Notes: generated by a model from the sequence alone, not told the origin. 64,000 bases of DNA from Pseudomonas sp. R5-89-07 (GCF_003851685.1 NZ_CP027727.1:5208001-5272000), one strand, 5' to 3'; shown: positions 41,380 through 52,028, counted from the first letter of the stretch. Translations and numbers: made by a program.

Positions 41380-43293
41380 TTACCGCTGAGCGAGCGAGCT
41401 GCGTGAAATGTCATACTTTCGCAGTTTTCGATACAGCGTGTTACGGCTCACCCCTAACTGCTGCGCCGTATGGCTCATGTGCCAGCGTTGCTGCTCAAGC
41501 GTCGCCAGCAACGCCGAGCGTTCGGCATCGTCCAGGGGCGAGTGTGAAAGGGCCGGCTCGGAACTCGCCGAACGAACCTGACGGATGCTCGCGGGCACAT
41601 CCTCAAGCTCGATCAGGCTGGTGTCGCACAGCGCGACCAGCGTGCGCAATACCGTACGCATCTGTCGGATATTGCCCGGCCAGGCGTAGCCCAACAAAAC
41701 GTCCCGCGCCGCAGGCTTCAATCCGACCGACCGCTCACCCGCTTCCTGGGCCAGCAGAAAATCCAGCAGTTGCGACTTGTCGCTGCGCTCGCGCAACGCC
41801 GGCAGGGCGATTTCCAAGCCGTTCAGGCGGTAATACAAATCCTCGCGAAAGCTGCCGTCCTGCACACGCTCCAGCAGATTTCGGTGCGTGGCGCTGATAA
41901 TTCGCACGTTCACCGCCTGGGGCTCACCGCCGATGGGCACCACCAGGCGGTCTTCCAGCACTCTCAACAAACGGGTTTGCAGCGCCACGGGCATGTCGCC
42001 GATTTCATCCAGAAACAGCGTCCCGCCATCGGCCTGCTGCAGCTTGCCGCGCATGCCTTCCTTGAGGGCTCCGGTGAAACTGCCGCCGCGATAGCCAAAC
42101 AGCTCGCTTTCGATCAGGTTTTCCGGAATGGCCGCGCAGTTGAGTGCAACGAAGGCCTTGCCGGAACGCTGGCTGGCCTGATGCACGGCCTTGGCGAACG
42201 CCTCTTTCCCGCAGCCGGTTTCACCGTTGATCAGCAGCGGCACATCGCGCTCGAACACCCGCAGCGCCTTGCGCATGTCGTCCTGCAGCGCCGGGTCGCC
42301 CAGGCAGATACCTGCAAGCGGTGGCTTCTCAGGCCTCGTAATCGGGGTCGGCAAACGGCGCGGCTGGCCTCGCAAGGCAGCAAACAAACTCCGCCCGCTA
42401 CGGGTACGCAATGGCCAACTGGCTGTCGCATTGGCGCTGGCGCGGCTCAACAATTGGTCCAGCGAGCAATCGAAAAAGGCTTCCACCGGCTGCCCCAGCA
42501 AACCGCTACGCGCGTGCCCGAGCAGGTTCAGCGCGCTCTGGTTGGCCGCGCAGATGCGCCCTTCCCCGTCGAACGCCAGCAGGCCTTCGCTGAACAGGCC
42601 CACCGACTCGGCCTGCAGGTGAAAGCGCAGCAGCCAGTGGTGTTCAAAGTGGCGCAGGAAATAGCAGCTTTCAATCATCTTGGCCGACAGATTGACCAGC
42701 GCCATGGTATGGAACTGGCTCTGGCGCGACACGGCTTCGCGCGCCGACGACACGTCCAGCACCGCCAGCAGTTCACCATGAGGGTCGAACACCGGGCTCG
42801 CCGAACAGGTCAGCCCGGTGTGTCGGCCGCGAAAATGTTCGTCACGGTGAATCGTCACGGACTGGCGCTCCACCAGGCACGTGCCGATGCCGTTGGTGCC
42901 CTCGCGGGCCTCGCTCCAATCCGCGCCCAGCCACAACCCGGCGCGCTCGAAAATCTTGCGCTCGGACGGCGCGGTGACGCAATTGAGGATCACCCCGCGC
43001 GCGTCGGTGAGCAGCACCGCATGGCCAGCCCCCGAGAGCTGCTGATGCAGGCTGTTCATCTCGTTGCCGGCAATGTGCAGCACTTGCTGGAGGCGTTCGC
43101 GGCTTTCCAGCAGGCGGCCCTGTTCAAGCACGGTGGGGGCGATGGTCTGCGCGGGGTCGAGGTGGTAGTCCTCCAGGCAGCGCAGCCAGGAGCGAGCAAT
43201 CGACGGATCGCTGGCGGGGCCTTGGGCGAGGTCATGCCCACGGGCGACGGTCAAGACTTGCTGGGCATGGCGGCTGAACTGATCGTTGTGCAT
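41380..43293 (-). CDS. Sigma-54-dependent activator (AcoR-like) of the ethanolamine genes
   Basis: The 637-aa enhancer-binding protein has an N-terminal GAF sensor (about residues 60-200; REGTNGIGTCLVERQSVTIHRDEH), a PAS segment (about 225-300), an AAA+ domain (about 320-555) with Walker A GETGCGKEAFAK, the sigma-54 contact loop GSFTGA and FLDEIGDM, and a Fis-type HTH at the end (TAQQLGVSRNTLYRKLRKY). It is divergent from the aldehyde dehydrogenase gene, with a -24/-12 promoter in between, so it is the likely local activator. The ATG at 43293 is chosen over a longer frame to 43377, which lacks conservation. Confidence 0.9.
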   Translation of the reverse strand: MHNDQFSRHAQQVLTVARGHDLAQGPASDPSIARSWLRCLEDYHLDPAQTIAPTVLEQGRLLESRERLQQVLHIAGNEMNSLHQQLSGAGHAVLLTDARGVILNCVTAPSERKIFERAGLWLGADWSEAREGTNGIGTCLVERQSVTIHRDEHFRGRHTGLTCSASPVFDPHGELLAVLDVSSAREAVSRQSQFHTMALVNLSAKMIESCYFLRHFEHHWLLRFHLQAESVGLFSEGLLAFDGEGRICAANQSALNLLGHARSGLLGQPVEAFFDCSLDQLLSRASANATASWPLRTRSGRSLFAALRGQPRRLPTPITRPEKPPLAGICLGDPALQDDMRKALRVFERDVPLLINGETGCGKEAFAKAVHQASQRSGKAFVALNCAAIPENLIESELFGYRGGSFTGALKEGMRGKLQQADGGTLFLDEIGDMPVALQTRLLRVLEDRLVVPIGGEPQAVNVRIISATHRNLLERVQDGSFREDLYYRLNGLEIALPALRERSDKSQLLDFLLAQEAGERSVGLKPAARDVLLGYAWPGNIRQMRTVLRTLVALCDTSLIELEDVPASIRQVRSASSEPALSHSPLDDAERSALLATLEQQRWHMSHTAQQLGVSRNTLYRKLRKYDISRSSLAQR

Positions 43294-43381
43294 GTTCTTA
43301 TTATTCTCCCTGCGTGAGAGCGCCCAGCATCCTCCAGGCCTGCGGCCATTGCAATCCTGTGCCGACCCGTCGGTCACGAGC

Positions 43382-43399
43382 TGTACCGTTTATGGCACA
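43382..43399 (+). promoter_or_regulatory. Upstream activator site A (candidate)
   Basis: TGTACC-N6-GGCACA, an imperfect 18-bp dyad about 120 bp before the predicted transcription start. Its sister lies exactly 33 bp downstream. Confidence 0.5.
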
Positions 43400-43414
43400 A
43401 AGTGTCACCGCGCC

Positions 43415-43432
43415 TGTACCAAGCGGGTGACA
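43415..43432 (+). promoter_or_regulatory. Upstream activator site B (candidate)
   Basis: TGTACC-N6-GTGACA, 18 bp, same left half as site A and three helical turns from it, about 88 bp before the predicted start. Confidence 0.5.
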
Positions 43433-43485
43433 GCAACGCCCGGTAACAAACCCCAACCCATTGAATTGCCTGGCCTGCAACGCAG

Positions 43486-43500
43486 TGGCCCAACCTTTGC
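43486..43500 (+). promoter_or_regulatory. Sigma-54 promoter of the aldehyde dehydrogenase gene
   Basis: TGGCCCAACCTTTGC has GG and GC at the exact -24/-12 spacing. It lies 66 bp before the start codon, opposite the gene of a sigma-54 activator. Confidence 0.7.
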
Positions 43501-43565
43501 TCTACGCTTTATCACGCGCTTGCCGCGCTCTACTCCAATAAACATAAAAGCAGGAGATGCCCACC

Positions 43566-45086
43566 ATGCGTTATGCACACCCCGGTACTGAAGGCGCTGT
43601 CGTTTCGTTCAAGGCCAAGTATGGCAACTACATCGGTGGCGAATTTGTTGCGCCGGTCGATGGCAATTACTTCACCAATACCTCGCCGGTCAACGGCAAG
43701 CCCATCGCCGAATTCCCGCGCTCCACTGCCAAAGACATCGACAAGGCGCTGGACGCCGCCCACGCTGCCGCTGACGCCTGGGGCAAGACTTCGGCCCAGG
43801 ACCGCTCGCTGGTATTGCTGAAAATCGCCGACCGCATCGAACAGAACCTCGAACTGCTGGCCATCACCGAAACCTGGGACAACGGCAAGGCCGTGCGTGA
43901 AACCCTCAACGCCGACATCCCGCTGGCCGCCGACCACTTCCGCTACTTCGCTGGCTGCATCCGTGCCCAGGAAGGCAGCAGCGCCGAAATCAACGAACAC
44001 ACCGCCGCCTATCACTTCCACGAACCGCTGGGCGTGGTCGGCCAAATCATCCCGTGGAACTTCCCCCTGCTGATGGCGGCGTGGAAACTCGCCCCGGCCC
44101 TGGCCGCGGGTAACTGCGTGGTGCTCAAGCCGGCCGAGCAAACGCCGCTGGGGATCAACGTGCTGATGGAACTGATCGGCGACCTGCTGCCGCCCGGCGT
44201 GCTCAACGTGGTGCACGGCTTCGGCAAGGAAGCTGGCGAAGCCCTGGCCACCAGCAAGCGCATCGCCAAGATCGCCTTCACCGGCTCTACCCCGGTGGGC
44301 TCGCACATCATGCATGCGGCGGCCGAGAACATCATTCCGTCCACCGTTGAGCTGGGGGGCAAGTCGCCGAACATTTTCTTCGCCGACATCATGAAAGCCG
44401 AACCGCAATTCATCGAGAAAGCCGCCGAAGGCCTGGTGCTGGCGTTCTTCAACCAGGGCGAGGTGTGCACCTGCCCATCGCGCGCGCTGGTGGAAGAGTC
44501 GATCTACGACGACTTCATGAAAGTGGTGATGAAGAAGATCGAGTCGATCAAGCGTGGCGACCCGCTGGACACCGACACCATGGTCGGCGCCCAGGCGTCT
44601 GAGCAGCAGTTCGACAAGATCCTCTCCTACCTGGAAATCGCCAAGGGCGAAGGCGCGCAGTTGCTCACCGGCGGCAAGGTCGAGAAACTCAGCGGCGACC
44701 TGGCCACCGGCTATTACATCCAGCCGACCCTGCTCAAGGGCACCAACGACATGCGCGTGTTCCAGGAAGAAATCTTCGGCCCGGTGGTAAGCATCACCAC
44801 CTTCAAGGACGAAGCCGAAGCCCTGGCGATTGCCAACGACACCGAGTTCGGCCTGGGCGCCGGCCTGTGGACCCGCGACATCAACCGCGCCTACCGCATG
44901 GGCCGCGCGATCAAGGCGGGCCGCGTGTGGACCAACTGCTACCACCTGTACCCGGCGCATGCCGCGTTTGGCGGTTACAAGAAGTCCGGTGTGGGCCGTG
45001 AGACGCACAAGATGATGTTGGACCATTACCAGCAAACCAAGAACTTGCTGGTGAGCTACGACATTAATCCGCTGGGCTTTTTCTAA
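43566..45086 (+). CDS. NAD-dependent aldehyde dehydrogenase (ExaC-like)
   Basis: The 506-aa ALDH has the catalytic Glu in [13 protein letters not shown] and Cys in [12 protein letters not shown] (about residue 300). In this locus it should oxidise the acetaldehyde released by EutBC to acetate. AGGAG at 43552-43556 supports ATG 43566 rather than the ATG at 43557 that abuts it. It is first in the locus, preceded by the sigma-54 promoter; the corresponding PAO1 gene is PA4022. Confidence 0.93.
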   Translation: MRYAHPGTEGAVVSFKAKYGNYIGGEFVAPVDGNYFTNTSPVNGKPIAEFPRSTAKDIDKALDAAHAAADAWGKTSAQDRSLVLLKIADRIEQNLELLAITETWDNGKAVRETLNADIPLAADHFRYFAGCIRAQEGSSAEINEHTAAYHFHEPLGVVGQIIPWNFPLLMAAWKLAPALAAGNCVVLKPAEQTPLGINVLMELIGDLLPPGVLNVVHGFGKEAGEALATSKRIAKIAFTGSTPVGSHIMHAAAENIIPSTVELGGKSPNIFFADIMKAEPQFIEKAAEGLVLAFFNQGEVCTCPSRALVEESIYDDFMKVVMKKIESIKRGDPLDTDTMVGAQASEQQFDKILSYLEIAKGEGAQLLTGGKVEKLSGDLATGYYIQPTLLKGTNDMRVFQEEIFGPVVSITTFKDEAEALAIANDTEFGLGAGLWTRDINRAYRMGRAIKAGRVWTNCYHLYPAHAAFGGYKKSGVGRETHKMMLDHYQQTKNLLVSYDINPLGFF

Positions 45087-45127
45087 CTAACTGAGCATCC
45101 CCTCCCACATTTATGCATGCAACTAAA

Positions 45128-45220
45128 AATGTGGGAGGGGGCTTGCCCCCGATAGCAATGGACCAGCCAACCATTCAATAACTGATATACCGCCATCGGG
45201 AGCAAGCCCCCTCCCACACT
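45128..45220. repeat. REPIN, GTGGGAGG type, plus a lone REP end upstream
   Basis: Complete inverted doublet between the dehydrogenase and the permease. A lone half-arm (CCCCTCCCACATTT, about 45099-45112) lies just before it, a remnant of another copy. Confidence 0.93.
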
Positions 45221-45300
45221 TAGTTCTTTATAAGTACTTGCGAACTGCATTCGGCCCACAGAGGTCGAGTTAAAACAATAACAACGAAAGGTACTTCCCC

Positions 45301-46734
45301 ATGCCTAGCGAACCCACTGGATCTTCCGTCGACTTCGAAAAAGTCGGCACCGACTACTTTCAACAACGCGAACTTAAAAAAGGCGCTGCCGGCTGGGTGC
45401 TGTTAGTCGGCCTCGGCGTCGCCTACGTGATTTCCGGCGACTACGCCGGCTGGAACTTCGGCCTGGCCCAGGGCGGCTGGGGCGGGATGTTTCTCGCCAC
45501 ATTGCTGATGGCCACCATGTACCTGTGCATGTGCTTTTCACTCGCCGAACTGTCTTCGATGATTCCCACCGCTGGCGGCGGCTATGGCTTTGCCCGCAGC
45601 GCGTTCGGCCCCTGGGGCGGGTTCCTTACGGGCACGGCGATCCTGATCGAATACGCCATCGCGCCCGCCGCCATCGCGGTGTTTATCGGCGCGTACTGCG
45701 AGTCGCTGTTCGGCATTGGCGGCTGGATGATCTACCTGGCGTTCTACATCATCTTTATCGGCATCCACATCTTCGGGGTGGGTGAAGCGTTGAAGCTGAT
45801 GTTCGTGATTACCGCCATCGCAGCCATCGCGCTGGGTGTGTTTCTGGTGTCGATGGTGCCGCACTTCAACATCGCCAACCTGCTGGATATCCCGGTGAGC
45901 GAAGCCAAGGGCGCCAGCAGCTTCCTGCCGTTCGGCTACGTCGGCGTGTGGGCGGCGATCCCCTATGCGATCTGGTTTTTCCTCGCGGTAGAAGGCGTGC
46001 CCCTGGCCGCTGAAGAAACCAAGAACCCCAAGCGCGACCTGCCGCGCGGGCTGATCGGCGCGATTGTAGTGCTGACCAGTTTCGCCCTGCTGATCCTCGT
46101 GATTGCACCGGGTGGTGCAGGCACTTACGCCCTGATCAAATCCGGCAACCCTCTGGTGGAAGCGCTGGCGTTGTCCTACGGCGGTTCGACCTGGATGGGC
46201 AGCTTCGTCAACCTGGTGGGCCTGGCCGGCTTGATCGCGAGCTTTTTCTCGATCATCTACGCCTATTCCCGGCAGATCTTCGCCTTGTCCCGCGCCGGCT
46301 ACCTGCCGCGCAAACTCTCCGAAACCAACAAGAGCAAGGCGCCGGTACTGGCGCTGGTGATCCCCGGCATCATCGGTTTTGGCCTGTCGCTGACCGGCCA
46401 GGGCGACCTGCTGATTCTGGTGGCGGTGTTCGGCGCCACCATTTCCTACGTGTTGATGATGGCCGCGCACATCACCCTGCGCATCCGTCGCCCTAAAATG
46501 GAGCGTCCGTATCGCACGCCGGGCGGCATCTTCACCTCGGGCGTGGCGCTGGTGCTGGCCTGTGTGGCCGTGGTGGCGGGCTTCCTGGTGGATCCGCGCG
46601 TGGTGATTGGCGCGGCGATCATCTATGGAGTATTAATTGCTTACTTTGCTTTCTACAGCCGGCATCACTTGGTAGCAGGCACGCCGGAAGAAGAATTCGC
46701 GGCGATCCAGGCCGCAGAGGCCGCCTTGCACTAA
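45301..46734 (+). CDS. eat: Ethanolamine permease (APC superfamily)
   Basis: The 477-aa transporter has about twelve spans and starts KKGAAGWVLLVGLGVAYVISGDYAGWNFGL, the signature of ethanolamine permeases; helix-6 segment FFLAVEGVPLAAEETKNPKRDLPRG. GAAAGG lies 9 nt before the ATG. Its place between the dehydrogenase and eutB supports ethanolamine as the substrate. Confidence 0.92.
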   Translation: MPSEPTGSSVDFEKVGTDYFQQRELKKGAAGWVLLVGLGVAYVISGDYAGWNFGLAQGGWGGMFLATLLMATMYLCMCFSLAELSSMIPTAGGGYGFARSAFGPWGGFLTGTAILIEYAIAPAAIAVFIGAYCESLFGIGGWMIYLAFYIIFIGIHIFGVGEALKLMFVITAIAAIALGVFLVSMVPHFNIANLLDIPVSEAKGASSFLPFGYVGVWAAIPYAIWFFLAVEGVPLAAEETKNPKRDLPRGLIGAIVVLTSFALLILVIAPGGAGTYALIKSGNPLVEALALSYGGSTWMGSFVNLVGLAGLIASFFSIIYAYSRQIFALSRAGYLPRKLSETNKSKAPVLALVIPGIIGFGLSLTGQGDLLILVAVFGATISYVLMMAAHITLRIRRPKMERPYRTPGGIFTSGVALVLACVAVVAGFLVDPRVVIGAAIIYGVLIAYFAFYSRHHLVAGTPEEEFAAIQAAEAALH

Positions 46735-46747
46735 CTGCCGTAAACCT

Positions 46748-46772
46748 CGACGCGGGCGCCTTGCCCGCGTCG
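46748..46772 (+). terminator. Hairpin between the permease and eutB
   Basis: CGACGCGGGC and its exact complement form a 10-bp stem 2 nt before the AAGGAG of eutB. It may tune read-through or eutB translation. Confidence 0.5.
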
Positions 46773-46787
46773 TCAAGGAGACACTGT

Positions 46788-48182
46788 ATGGCAAGCTTTT
46801 CCCACGCGGTGGGTGCACAGACTTACCGCTTCGACAGCCTCAAGGACCTGATGGCCAAGGCCAGCCCGGCGCGCTCCGGCGACTTCCTGGCCGGCGTGGC
46901 TGCGCACAATGATGGCGAACGGGTCGCGGCCCAAATGGCGCTGGCGAACACCCCGTTGAAGCACTTCCTGGAAGAGGCGCTGATTCCCTATGAAAGCGAT
47001 GAAGTCACCCGGCTGATCATCGACACCCACGACAAACAGGCCTTCGCCACCGTCAGCCACCTGACCGTCGGCGGCCTGCGCGACTGGCTGCTCAGCGACG
47101 CAGCCGACGAACACTCCCTACGCGCACTGGCGCCGGGGCTGACACCGGAAATGGCCGCCGCCGTGTCCAAGATCATGCGCGTGCAGGACCTGGTGCTGGT
47201 GGCGCAGAAGATCCGCGTGGTCACCCAGTTTCGCGGCACCATGGGTTTGCGCGGGCGCCTGTCGACGCGCCTGCAACCCAACCACCCCACTGACGAACCG
47301 GCCGGCATTGCCGCCAGCATTCTCGACGGCCTGCTCTACGGCAACGGCGACGCGATGATTGGCATCAACCCGGCCACCGACAGCATCGCCTCGATCTGCG
47401 CCATGCTGGAAATGCTCGACGCAATCATCCAGCGCTACGACATCCCCACCCAGGCCTGCGTGCTGACCCACGTCACCACCTCCATCGAGGCGATCAACCG
47501 TGGCGTGCCGCTGGACCTGGTGTTCCAGTCGATTGCCGGCACCGAAGCGGCCAACGCCAGCTTCGGCATCAGCCTGAGCCTGTTGCAGGAAGGCTACGAC
47601 GCGGGTTTGAGCCTCAAGCGCGGCACCCTGGGCCAGAACCTGATGTATTTCGAAACCGGCCAGGGCAGTGCCTTGTCGGCCAACGCGCACTTTGGCGTGG
47701 ACCAGCAAACCTGTGAAACCCGCGCCTACGCGGTGGCCCGGCATTTCAAGCCGTTTCTGGTGAACACCGTGGTCGGTTTTATCGGCCCCGAGTACCTGTA
47801 CAACGGCAAGCAGATCATCCGCGCCGGTCTCGAAGACCATTTCTGCGGCAAGCTGCTCGGCGTGCCGATGGGGTGCGACATCTGCTACACCAACCACGCC
47901 GAAGCCGACCAGGACGACATGGACACCCTGCTGACCCTGCTCGGCGTGGCCGGGATCAACTTCATCATGGGCATCCCCGGCTCCGACGACATCATGCTCA
48001 ACTACCAGACCACCTCCTTCCACGACGCGCTGTACGCCCGCCAGACACTGGGCTTGAAACCGGCGCCGGAGTTCGAGCAGTGGCTGGCGAAAATGGGCAT
48101 CTTTACGCAAGCCGACGGCAAGGTACGCTTCGGCAACAACCTGCCACCGGCATTTCGCCACGCGTTGGCGCAACTGGGATGA
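46788..48182 (+). CDS. eutB: Ethanolamine ammonia-lyase large subunit
   Basis: EutB with EutC and adenosylcobalamin splits ethanolamine into acetaldehyde and ammonia. The 464-aa product has family segments [25 protein letters not shown] (here [11 protein letters not shown]), [29 protein letters not shown] and [24 protein letters not shown] at 46775 fixes ATG 46788. No microcompartment genes are near, so this is the short cytosolic pathway. Confidence 0.97.
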   Translation: MASFSHAVGAQTYRFDSLKDLMAKASPARSGDFLAGVAAHNDGERVAAQMALANTPLKHFLEEALIPYESDEVTRLIIDTHDKQAFATVSHLTVGGLRDWLLSDAADEHSLRALAPGLTPEMAAAVSKIMRVQDLVLVAQKIRVVTQFRGTMGLRGRLSTRLQPNHPTDEPAGIAASILDGLLYGNGDAMIGINPATDSIASICAMLEMLDAIIQRYDIPTQACVLTHVTTSIEAINRGVPLDLVFQSIAGTEAANASFGISLSLLQEGYDAGLSLKRGTLGQNLMYFETGQGSALSANAHFGVDQQTCETRAYAVARHFKPFLVNTVVGFIGPEYLYNGKQIIRAGLEDHFCGKLLGVPMGCDICYTNHAEADQDDMDTLLTLLGVAGINFIMGIPGSDDIMLNYQTTSFHDALYARQTLGLKPAPEFEQWLAKMGIFTQADGKVRFGNNLPPAFRHALAQLG

Positions 48183-48193
48183 AGGAGCCGCCT

Positions 48194-49012
48194 GTGCAAC
48201 TCGACCTGCCTGACAACCCCTGGCTGCAACTGCGCCGCCTGACCCCGGCGCGCATTGCCCTGGGCCGCACCGGCACCAGCATTCCCACCAGCGCGCAACT
48301 GGACTTCCAGTTGGCCCACGCCCAGGCGCGGGACGCGGTGCACCTGCCCTTCGATCATGAAGGGCTGAGCCGCCAATTCGCCGAGCGCGGCCGTGACAGC
48401 CTGTTGCTGCACAGCGCCGCCACGGACCGGCATACCTACCTGCAGCGCCCGGACCTCGGGCGCCGCCTGAGTGATGAGTCGGCGCAAACCCTGCGCGACT
48501 ACGCTTTAGCACACCCCGATGGCGTGGACCTGGCAATCGTGGTGGCCGATGGCCTGTCGGCGCTGGCCGTGCATAAACATACCGCCCCGTTTCTGACACG
48601 CCTGGAAGAACAGACCCACGCCGAAGGCTGGTCGCTGTCACCGGTGATCCTGGTCGAACAGGGCCGGGTCGCCGTGGCCGATGAGATCGGGCAACTGCTC
48701 GGCGCCAAAATGGTGGTGATCCTGATCGGCGAACGGCCGGGGCTCAGTTCGCCGGACAGCCTGGGCCTGTATTTCACCTACAACCCCAAGGTCGGCCTCA
48801 CCGACGCCTACCGCAACTGCATCTCCAACGTGCGCCTGGAAGGCCTGAGTTACGGAATGGCGGCCCATCGCCTGCTGTACCTGATGCGAGAGGCGTGTCG
48901 CCGGCAGCTGTCCGGGGTCAATCTCAAGGACGAGGCTCAACTGCAGACCCTGGAGTCGGATGACCCGGACCTGATGAAAGGCAATTTCCTGCTCAGCCCG
49001 CCTGTGGGCTGA
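48194..49012 (+). CDS. eutC: Ethanolamine ammonia-lyase small subunit
   Basis: This B12-binding partner of EutB is 272 aa from the GTG at 48194, which has AAGGAG 6 nt upstream; an ATG at 48179, overlapping the eutB stop, would add five residues but would place the ribosome site inside the gene. Motifs: [57 protein letters not shown]. Confidence 0.95.
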   Translation: MQLDLPDNPWLQLRRLTPARIALGRTGTSIPTSAQLDFQLAHAQARDAVHLPFDHEGLSRQFAERGRDSLLLHSAATDRHTYLQRPDLGRRLSDESAQTLRDYALAHPDGVDLAIVVADGLSALAVHKHTAPFLTRLEEQTHAEGWSLSPVILVEQGRVAVADEIGQLLGAKMVVILIGERPGLSSPDSLGLYFTYNPKVGLTDAYRNCISNVRLEGLSYGMAAHRLLYLMREACRRQLSGVNLKDEAQLQTLESDDPDLMKGNFLLSPPVG

Positions 49013-49104
49013 TCGCGGCACGATTGCGCTTTTTCGCGACGTTAGGCAGCATCGAGTCACGGCCGCGCGTGTGGTCATCCCCCATTTGGAAGTTGAGGCC
49101 TGGC

Positions 49105-49563
49105 ATGCGGATTACTCAAGCGACCCTGGAACACCTGGACCTGCTCACCCCGCTGTTCGTCAAATACCGCGAGTTCTACGGGGCCCTGCCATTCCCGGAC
49201 TCGTCGCGGGCCTTTCTGGAAAAGCGCCTGCGACGCAAGGAATCGGTGATCTACCTGGCGCTGGCCGATGATGATGACAAGCGGCTGCTGGGGTTCTGCC
49301 AGCTGTACCCGAGCTTTTCTTCGTTGTCGCTCAAACGGGTGTGGATCCTCAACGACATCTATGTGGCCGAAGACGCACGCCGGCAACTGGTCGCCGACAA
49401 CCTGATGCGCACCGCCAAGAAAATGGCCAAGGAAACCCACGCCGTGCGGCTGCGGGTATCCACCAGCAGCGACAATGACGTGGCGCAGAAGACCTACGAG
49501 TCGATTGGCTTTCGCGAAGACACCGAATTCAAAAACTACGTGCTGCCGATCAACGAAGAATAA
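49105..49563 (+). CDS. GNAT-family N-acetyltransferase
   Basis: The 152-aa acetyltransferase has beta-4/motif A as VWILNDIYVAEDARRQLVADNLM (acetyl-CoA pyrophosphate loop RRQLVA) and the end motif AQKTYESIGFREDTEFKNYVLP. Substrate unknown. The ATG at 49105 follows GAGG; an upstream extension to 49024 is not conserved. A REPIN follows. Confidence 0.88.
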   Translation: MRITQATLEHLDLLTPLFVKYREFYGALPFPDSSRAFLEKRLRRKESVIYLALADDDDKRLLGFCQLYPSFSSLSLKRVWILNDIYVAEDARRQLVADNLMRTAKKMAKETHAVRLRVSTSSDNDVAQKTYESIGFREDTEFKNYVLPINEE

Positions 49564-49575
49564 CCCCCGGGCCCC

Positions 49576-49666
49576 TGTGGGAGGGGGCTTGCCCCCGATA
49601 GCAGTGTGTCAGCCAACATTAATATCACTGACCCACCGCCATCGGGGGCAAGCCCCCTCCCACATT
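49576..49666. repeat. REPIN, GTGGGAGG type
   Basis: Complete inverted doublet 13 bp after the GNAT stop. Confidence 0.95.
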
Positions 49667-49742
49667 AATCCGGCACCAACCCCTTCACAATTTCGCGACA
49701 CTCCCCGCTACAAAAGCCACACGCTTTTCACCTCTCAATCCG

Positions 49743-49748
49743 TATAAT
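49743..49748 (+). promoter_or_regulatory. Putative -10 box upstream of the DedA gene
   Basis: Perfect TATAAT 106 bp before the start codon at 49854, with no convincing -35. The gap 49667-49853 holds nothing else clear. Confidence 0.35.
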
Positions 49749-49853
49749 GCGCACCTCTCAGGGTTGTAAGAATCTCGACATACACGTGTAGCCTTATTAC
49801 CCGTCGTTCCCGCACTGGCCTGCTGAGCCGGGCCATTCACACAGGTGCCATCC

Positions 49854-50510
49854 ATGGATTTCAACCCGCTAGACCTTATCCTGCATCTCGACGTTTACCT
49901 CGACATGCTGGTAACCAACTACGGTCCGTGGATCTACGCCATTCTGTTCCTGGTGATTTTTTGCGAGACCGGCCTGGTGGTCATGCCGTTCCTGCCGGGT
50001 GATTCGCTGCTGTTCATCGCCGGCGCCGTTGCCGCCGGCGGCGGCATGGACCCGGTATTGCTGGCCGGCCTGCTGATGCTGGCGGCCATCCTCGGCGACA
50101 GCACCAACTACGTGATCGGGCGAACGGTGGGCGAGCGCTTGTTCAGCAACCCGAACTCGAAAATCTTCCGTCGCGACTACCTGCAAAAAACCCACGACTT
50201 CTACGACAAGCACGGCGGCAAAACCGTGACCCTGGCGCGCTTCCTGCCGATTTTGCGCACCTTCGCGCCGTTCGTCGCCGGCATTGCCAAAATGCCTTAC
50301 CCGCGCTTCTTCGGGTTCAGCGTACTCGGCACCATCCTCTGGGTCGGTGGCCTGGTGACCCTGGGTTACTTCTTCGGCAACGTGCCGTTTATCAAGAAGA
50401 ACCTGTCGCTGCTGGTGGTGTTCATCATCCTGCTGTCCCTGGTGCCGATGATCATCGGCGTGGTGCGCAGCCGCTTTGGCCGCACCTCCTCCGAAGCCAA
50501 CCCGCACTGA
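49854..50510 (+). CDS. DedA family membrane protein (YqjA/YghB-like)
   Basis: This 218-aa protein of 5-6 spans has DedA signatures FCETGLVVMPFLPGDSLLF, LGDSTNYVIGR, HGGKTVTLARFLPILRTFAPFVAG. Members are undecaprenyl-phosphate/lipid flippases that support envelope homeostasis. AGGTG 6 nt upstream fixes ATG 49854. It carries the full conserved set of residues that the fused domain at 32670 also has. Confidence 0.92.
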   Translation: MDFNPLDLILHLDVYLDMLVTNYGPWIYAILFLVIFCETGLVVMPFLPGDSLLFIAGAVAAGGGMDPVLLAGLLMLAAILGDSTNYVIGRTVGERLFSNPNSKIFRRDYLQKTHDFYDKHGGKTVTLARFLPILRTFAPFVAGIAKMPYPRFFGFSVLGTILWVGGLVTLGYFFGNVPFIKKNLSLLVVFIILLSLVPMIIGVVRSRFGRTSSEANPH

Positions 50511-50516
50511 TCGCCC

Positions 50517-51332
50517 GTGTGGTCCCTCAGCGCCTGGCGTCGCCGGCGCCTGCTGGCCAAGCACCCGATTGCCGATGACACCTGGCAGCGGGTGCGTCAC
50601 CACCTGACCTTTCTCGATGGCATCACGGTCGAGCAAGACCAGTGGCTGCGCGAAGCCTGTGTGCTGTTTCTGGCGGATAAACACCTCACCGCCCTGCCCG
50701 GCGTCGAACTGCATCAGGAACAGCGCCTGCTGCTCGCCGCCCAGGCGCAACTGCCGCTGATGAACCTGGGCGACCTCGACTGGTATCAGGGCTTCCATGA
50801 AATCGTGCTATACCCCGACGACTTCCTCAGCCCGCAACGCCACCGCGATGCCAGCGGCGTGGAACACGAATGGGACGGCGAACACAGCGGCGAAGCCTGG
50901 CAACAGGGCCCGGTGATCCTCGCCTGGCCCGGCGTACTGGCCAGCGGACAATGGGAAGGCTACAACCTGGTCATCCACGAGCTGGCGCACAAACTGGACA
51001 TGCTCAACGGCGACGCCAACGGCCTGCCGCCGCTGCACCACGACATGCGCGTGCAGGAATGGGCCAGCGTGATGCAAAGCGCGTTTGACGACCTCAATCG
51101 TCAACTGGACGCCAACCCGGACGCCGACACCGAGATCGACCCTTACGCAGCGGAAAACCCGGCGGAATTCTTTGCCGTGACCAGCGAATATTTTTTCAGC
51201 GCCCCGGATTTACTGGCCAGCCATTACCCGCAGGTGTACGCCCAACTGAGCCGCTTCTACCGCCAGGATCCCCTGGCCCGCCTGACTCAACTGCAAGCCC
51301 ACGACCCGCGCTACCAGCCACAGGGCGAATGA
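50517..51332 (+). CDS. mtfA: MtfA-type zinc metallopeptidase (M90)
   Basis: The 271-aa cytosolic protein has HELAHKLDM (HExxH, about residue 154) and the downstream Glu segment ENPAEFFAVTSEYFF. In E. coli MtfA binds the repressor Mlc and has aminopeptidase activity. It starts with GTG at 50517, six bases after the DedA stop. The family name is solid; the Mlc link is not shown here. Confidence 0.9.
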   Translation: MWSLSAWRRRRLLAKHPIADDTWQRVRHHLTFLDGITVEQDQWLREACVLFLADKHLTALPGVELHQEQRLLLAAQAQLPLMNLGDLDWYQGFHEIVLYPDDFLSPQRHRDASGVEHEWDGEHSGEAWQQGPVILAWPGVLASGQWEGYNLVIHELAHKLDMLNGDANGLPPLHHDMRVQEWASVMQSAFDDLNRQLDANPDADTEIDPYAAENPAEFFAVTSEYFFSAPDLLASHYPQVYAQLSRFYRQDPLARLTQLQAHDPRYQPQGE

Positions 51333-51440
51333 CCGTACGACGCTCGGCGCATGGCATCGGCGTCAGAATATGCCTATAATCGCCGCCACTTTTAGGCCAA
51401 TCCGGCCATGTCATATGGCCAACTACGGGGGCAACGCCCA

Positions 51441-51968
51441 ATGAGCTACAGCAAGATTCCGGCTGGCAAAGACCTGCCGAACGACATCTACGTCGCCATC
51501 GAAATTCCGGCCAACCACGCGCCGATCAAATACGAAATCGACAAAGACAGCGACTGCCTGTTCGTTGACCGTTTCATGGCCACCCCGATGTTCTACCCGG
51601 CCAACTACGGTTTTATCCCCAACACCCTGGCTGACGACGGCGACCCCCTCGACGTGCTGGTCGTAACCCCTTACCCGGTTACGCCAGGCTCGGTTATCCG
51701 CGCTCGCCCGGTCGGCATCCTGAACATGACCGACGACGGCGGCGGCGATGCCAAAGTCATCGCAGTGCCACACGACAAGCTGTCCCAGCTGTATGTCGAC
51801 GTGAAGGAATACACCGACCTGCCACCGCTGCTGCTGGAACAGATCAAGCACTTCTTCGAGAACTACAAAGACCTCGAAAAAGGCAAATGGGTGAAGATCG
51901 ACGGTTGGGGCAACGCAGACGCCGCCCGTGCCGAGATCATGAAGTCGGTTGCCGCCTACAAAGGCTGA
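51441..51968 (+). CDS. ppa: Inorganic pyrophosphatase
   Basis: The 175-aa type I pyrophosphatase has [13 protein letters not shown] and the metal-binding motif [13 protein letters not shown] 51441 matches the family start [19 protein letters not shown] at about 51374-51379 is a likely -10. An intrinsic terminator follows. Confidence 0.97.
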   Translation: MSYSKIPAGKDLPNDIYVAIEIPANHAPIKYEIDKDSDCLFVDRFMATPMFYPANYGFIPNTLADDGDPLDVLVVTPYPVTPGSVIRARPVGILNMTDDGGGDAKVIAVPHDKLSQLYVDVKEYTDLPPLLLEQIKHFFENYKDLEKGKWVKIDGWGNADAARAEIMKSVAAYKG

Positions 51969-51996
51969 TACCCGCACCGCATTGCCACGGCAATAG

Positions 51997-52028
51997 AAAA
52001 GCCCCGATGATTCGGGGCTTTTTTTTGG
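51997..52028 (+). terminator. Intrinsic terminator after ppa
   Basis: AAAAGCCCCGA-TGA-TTCGGGGCTTTTTTTT: a GC-rich stem followed by eight T, the clearest terminator of the window. Confidence 0.95.
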
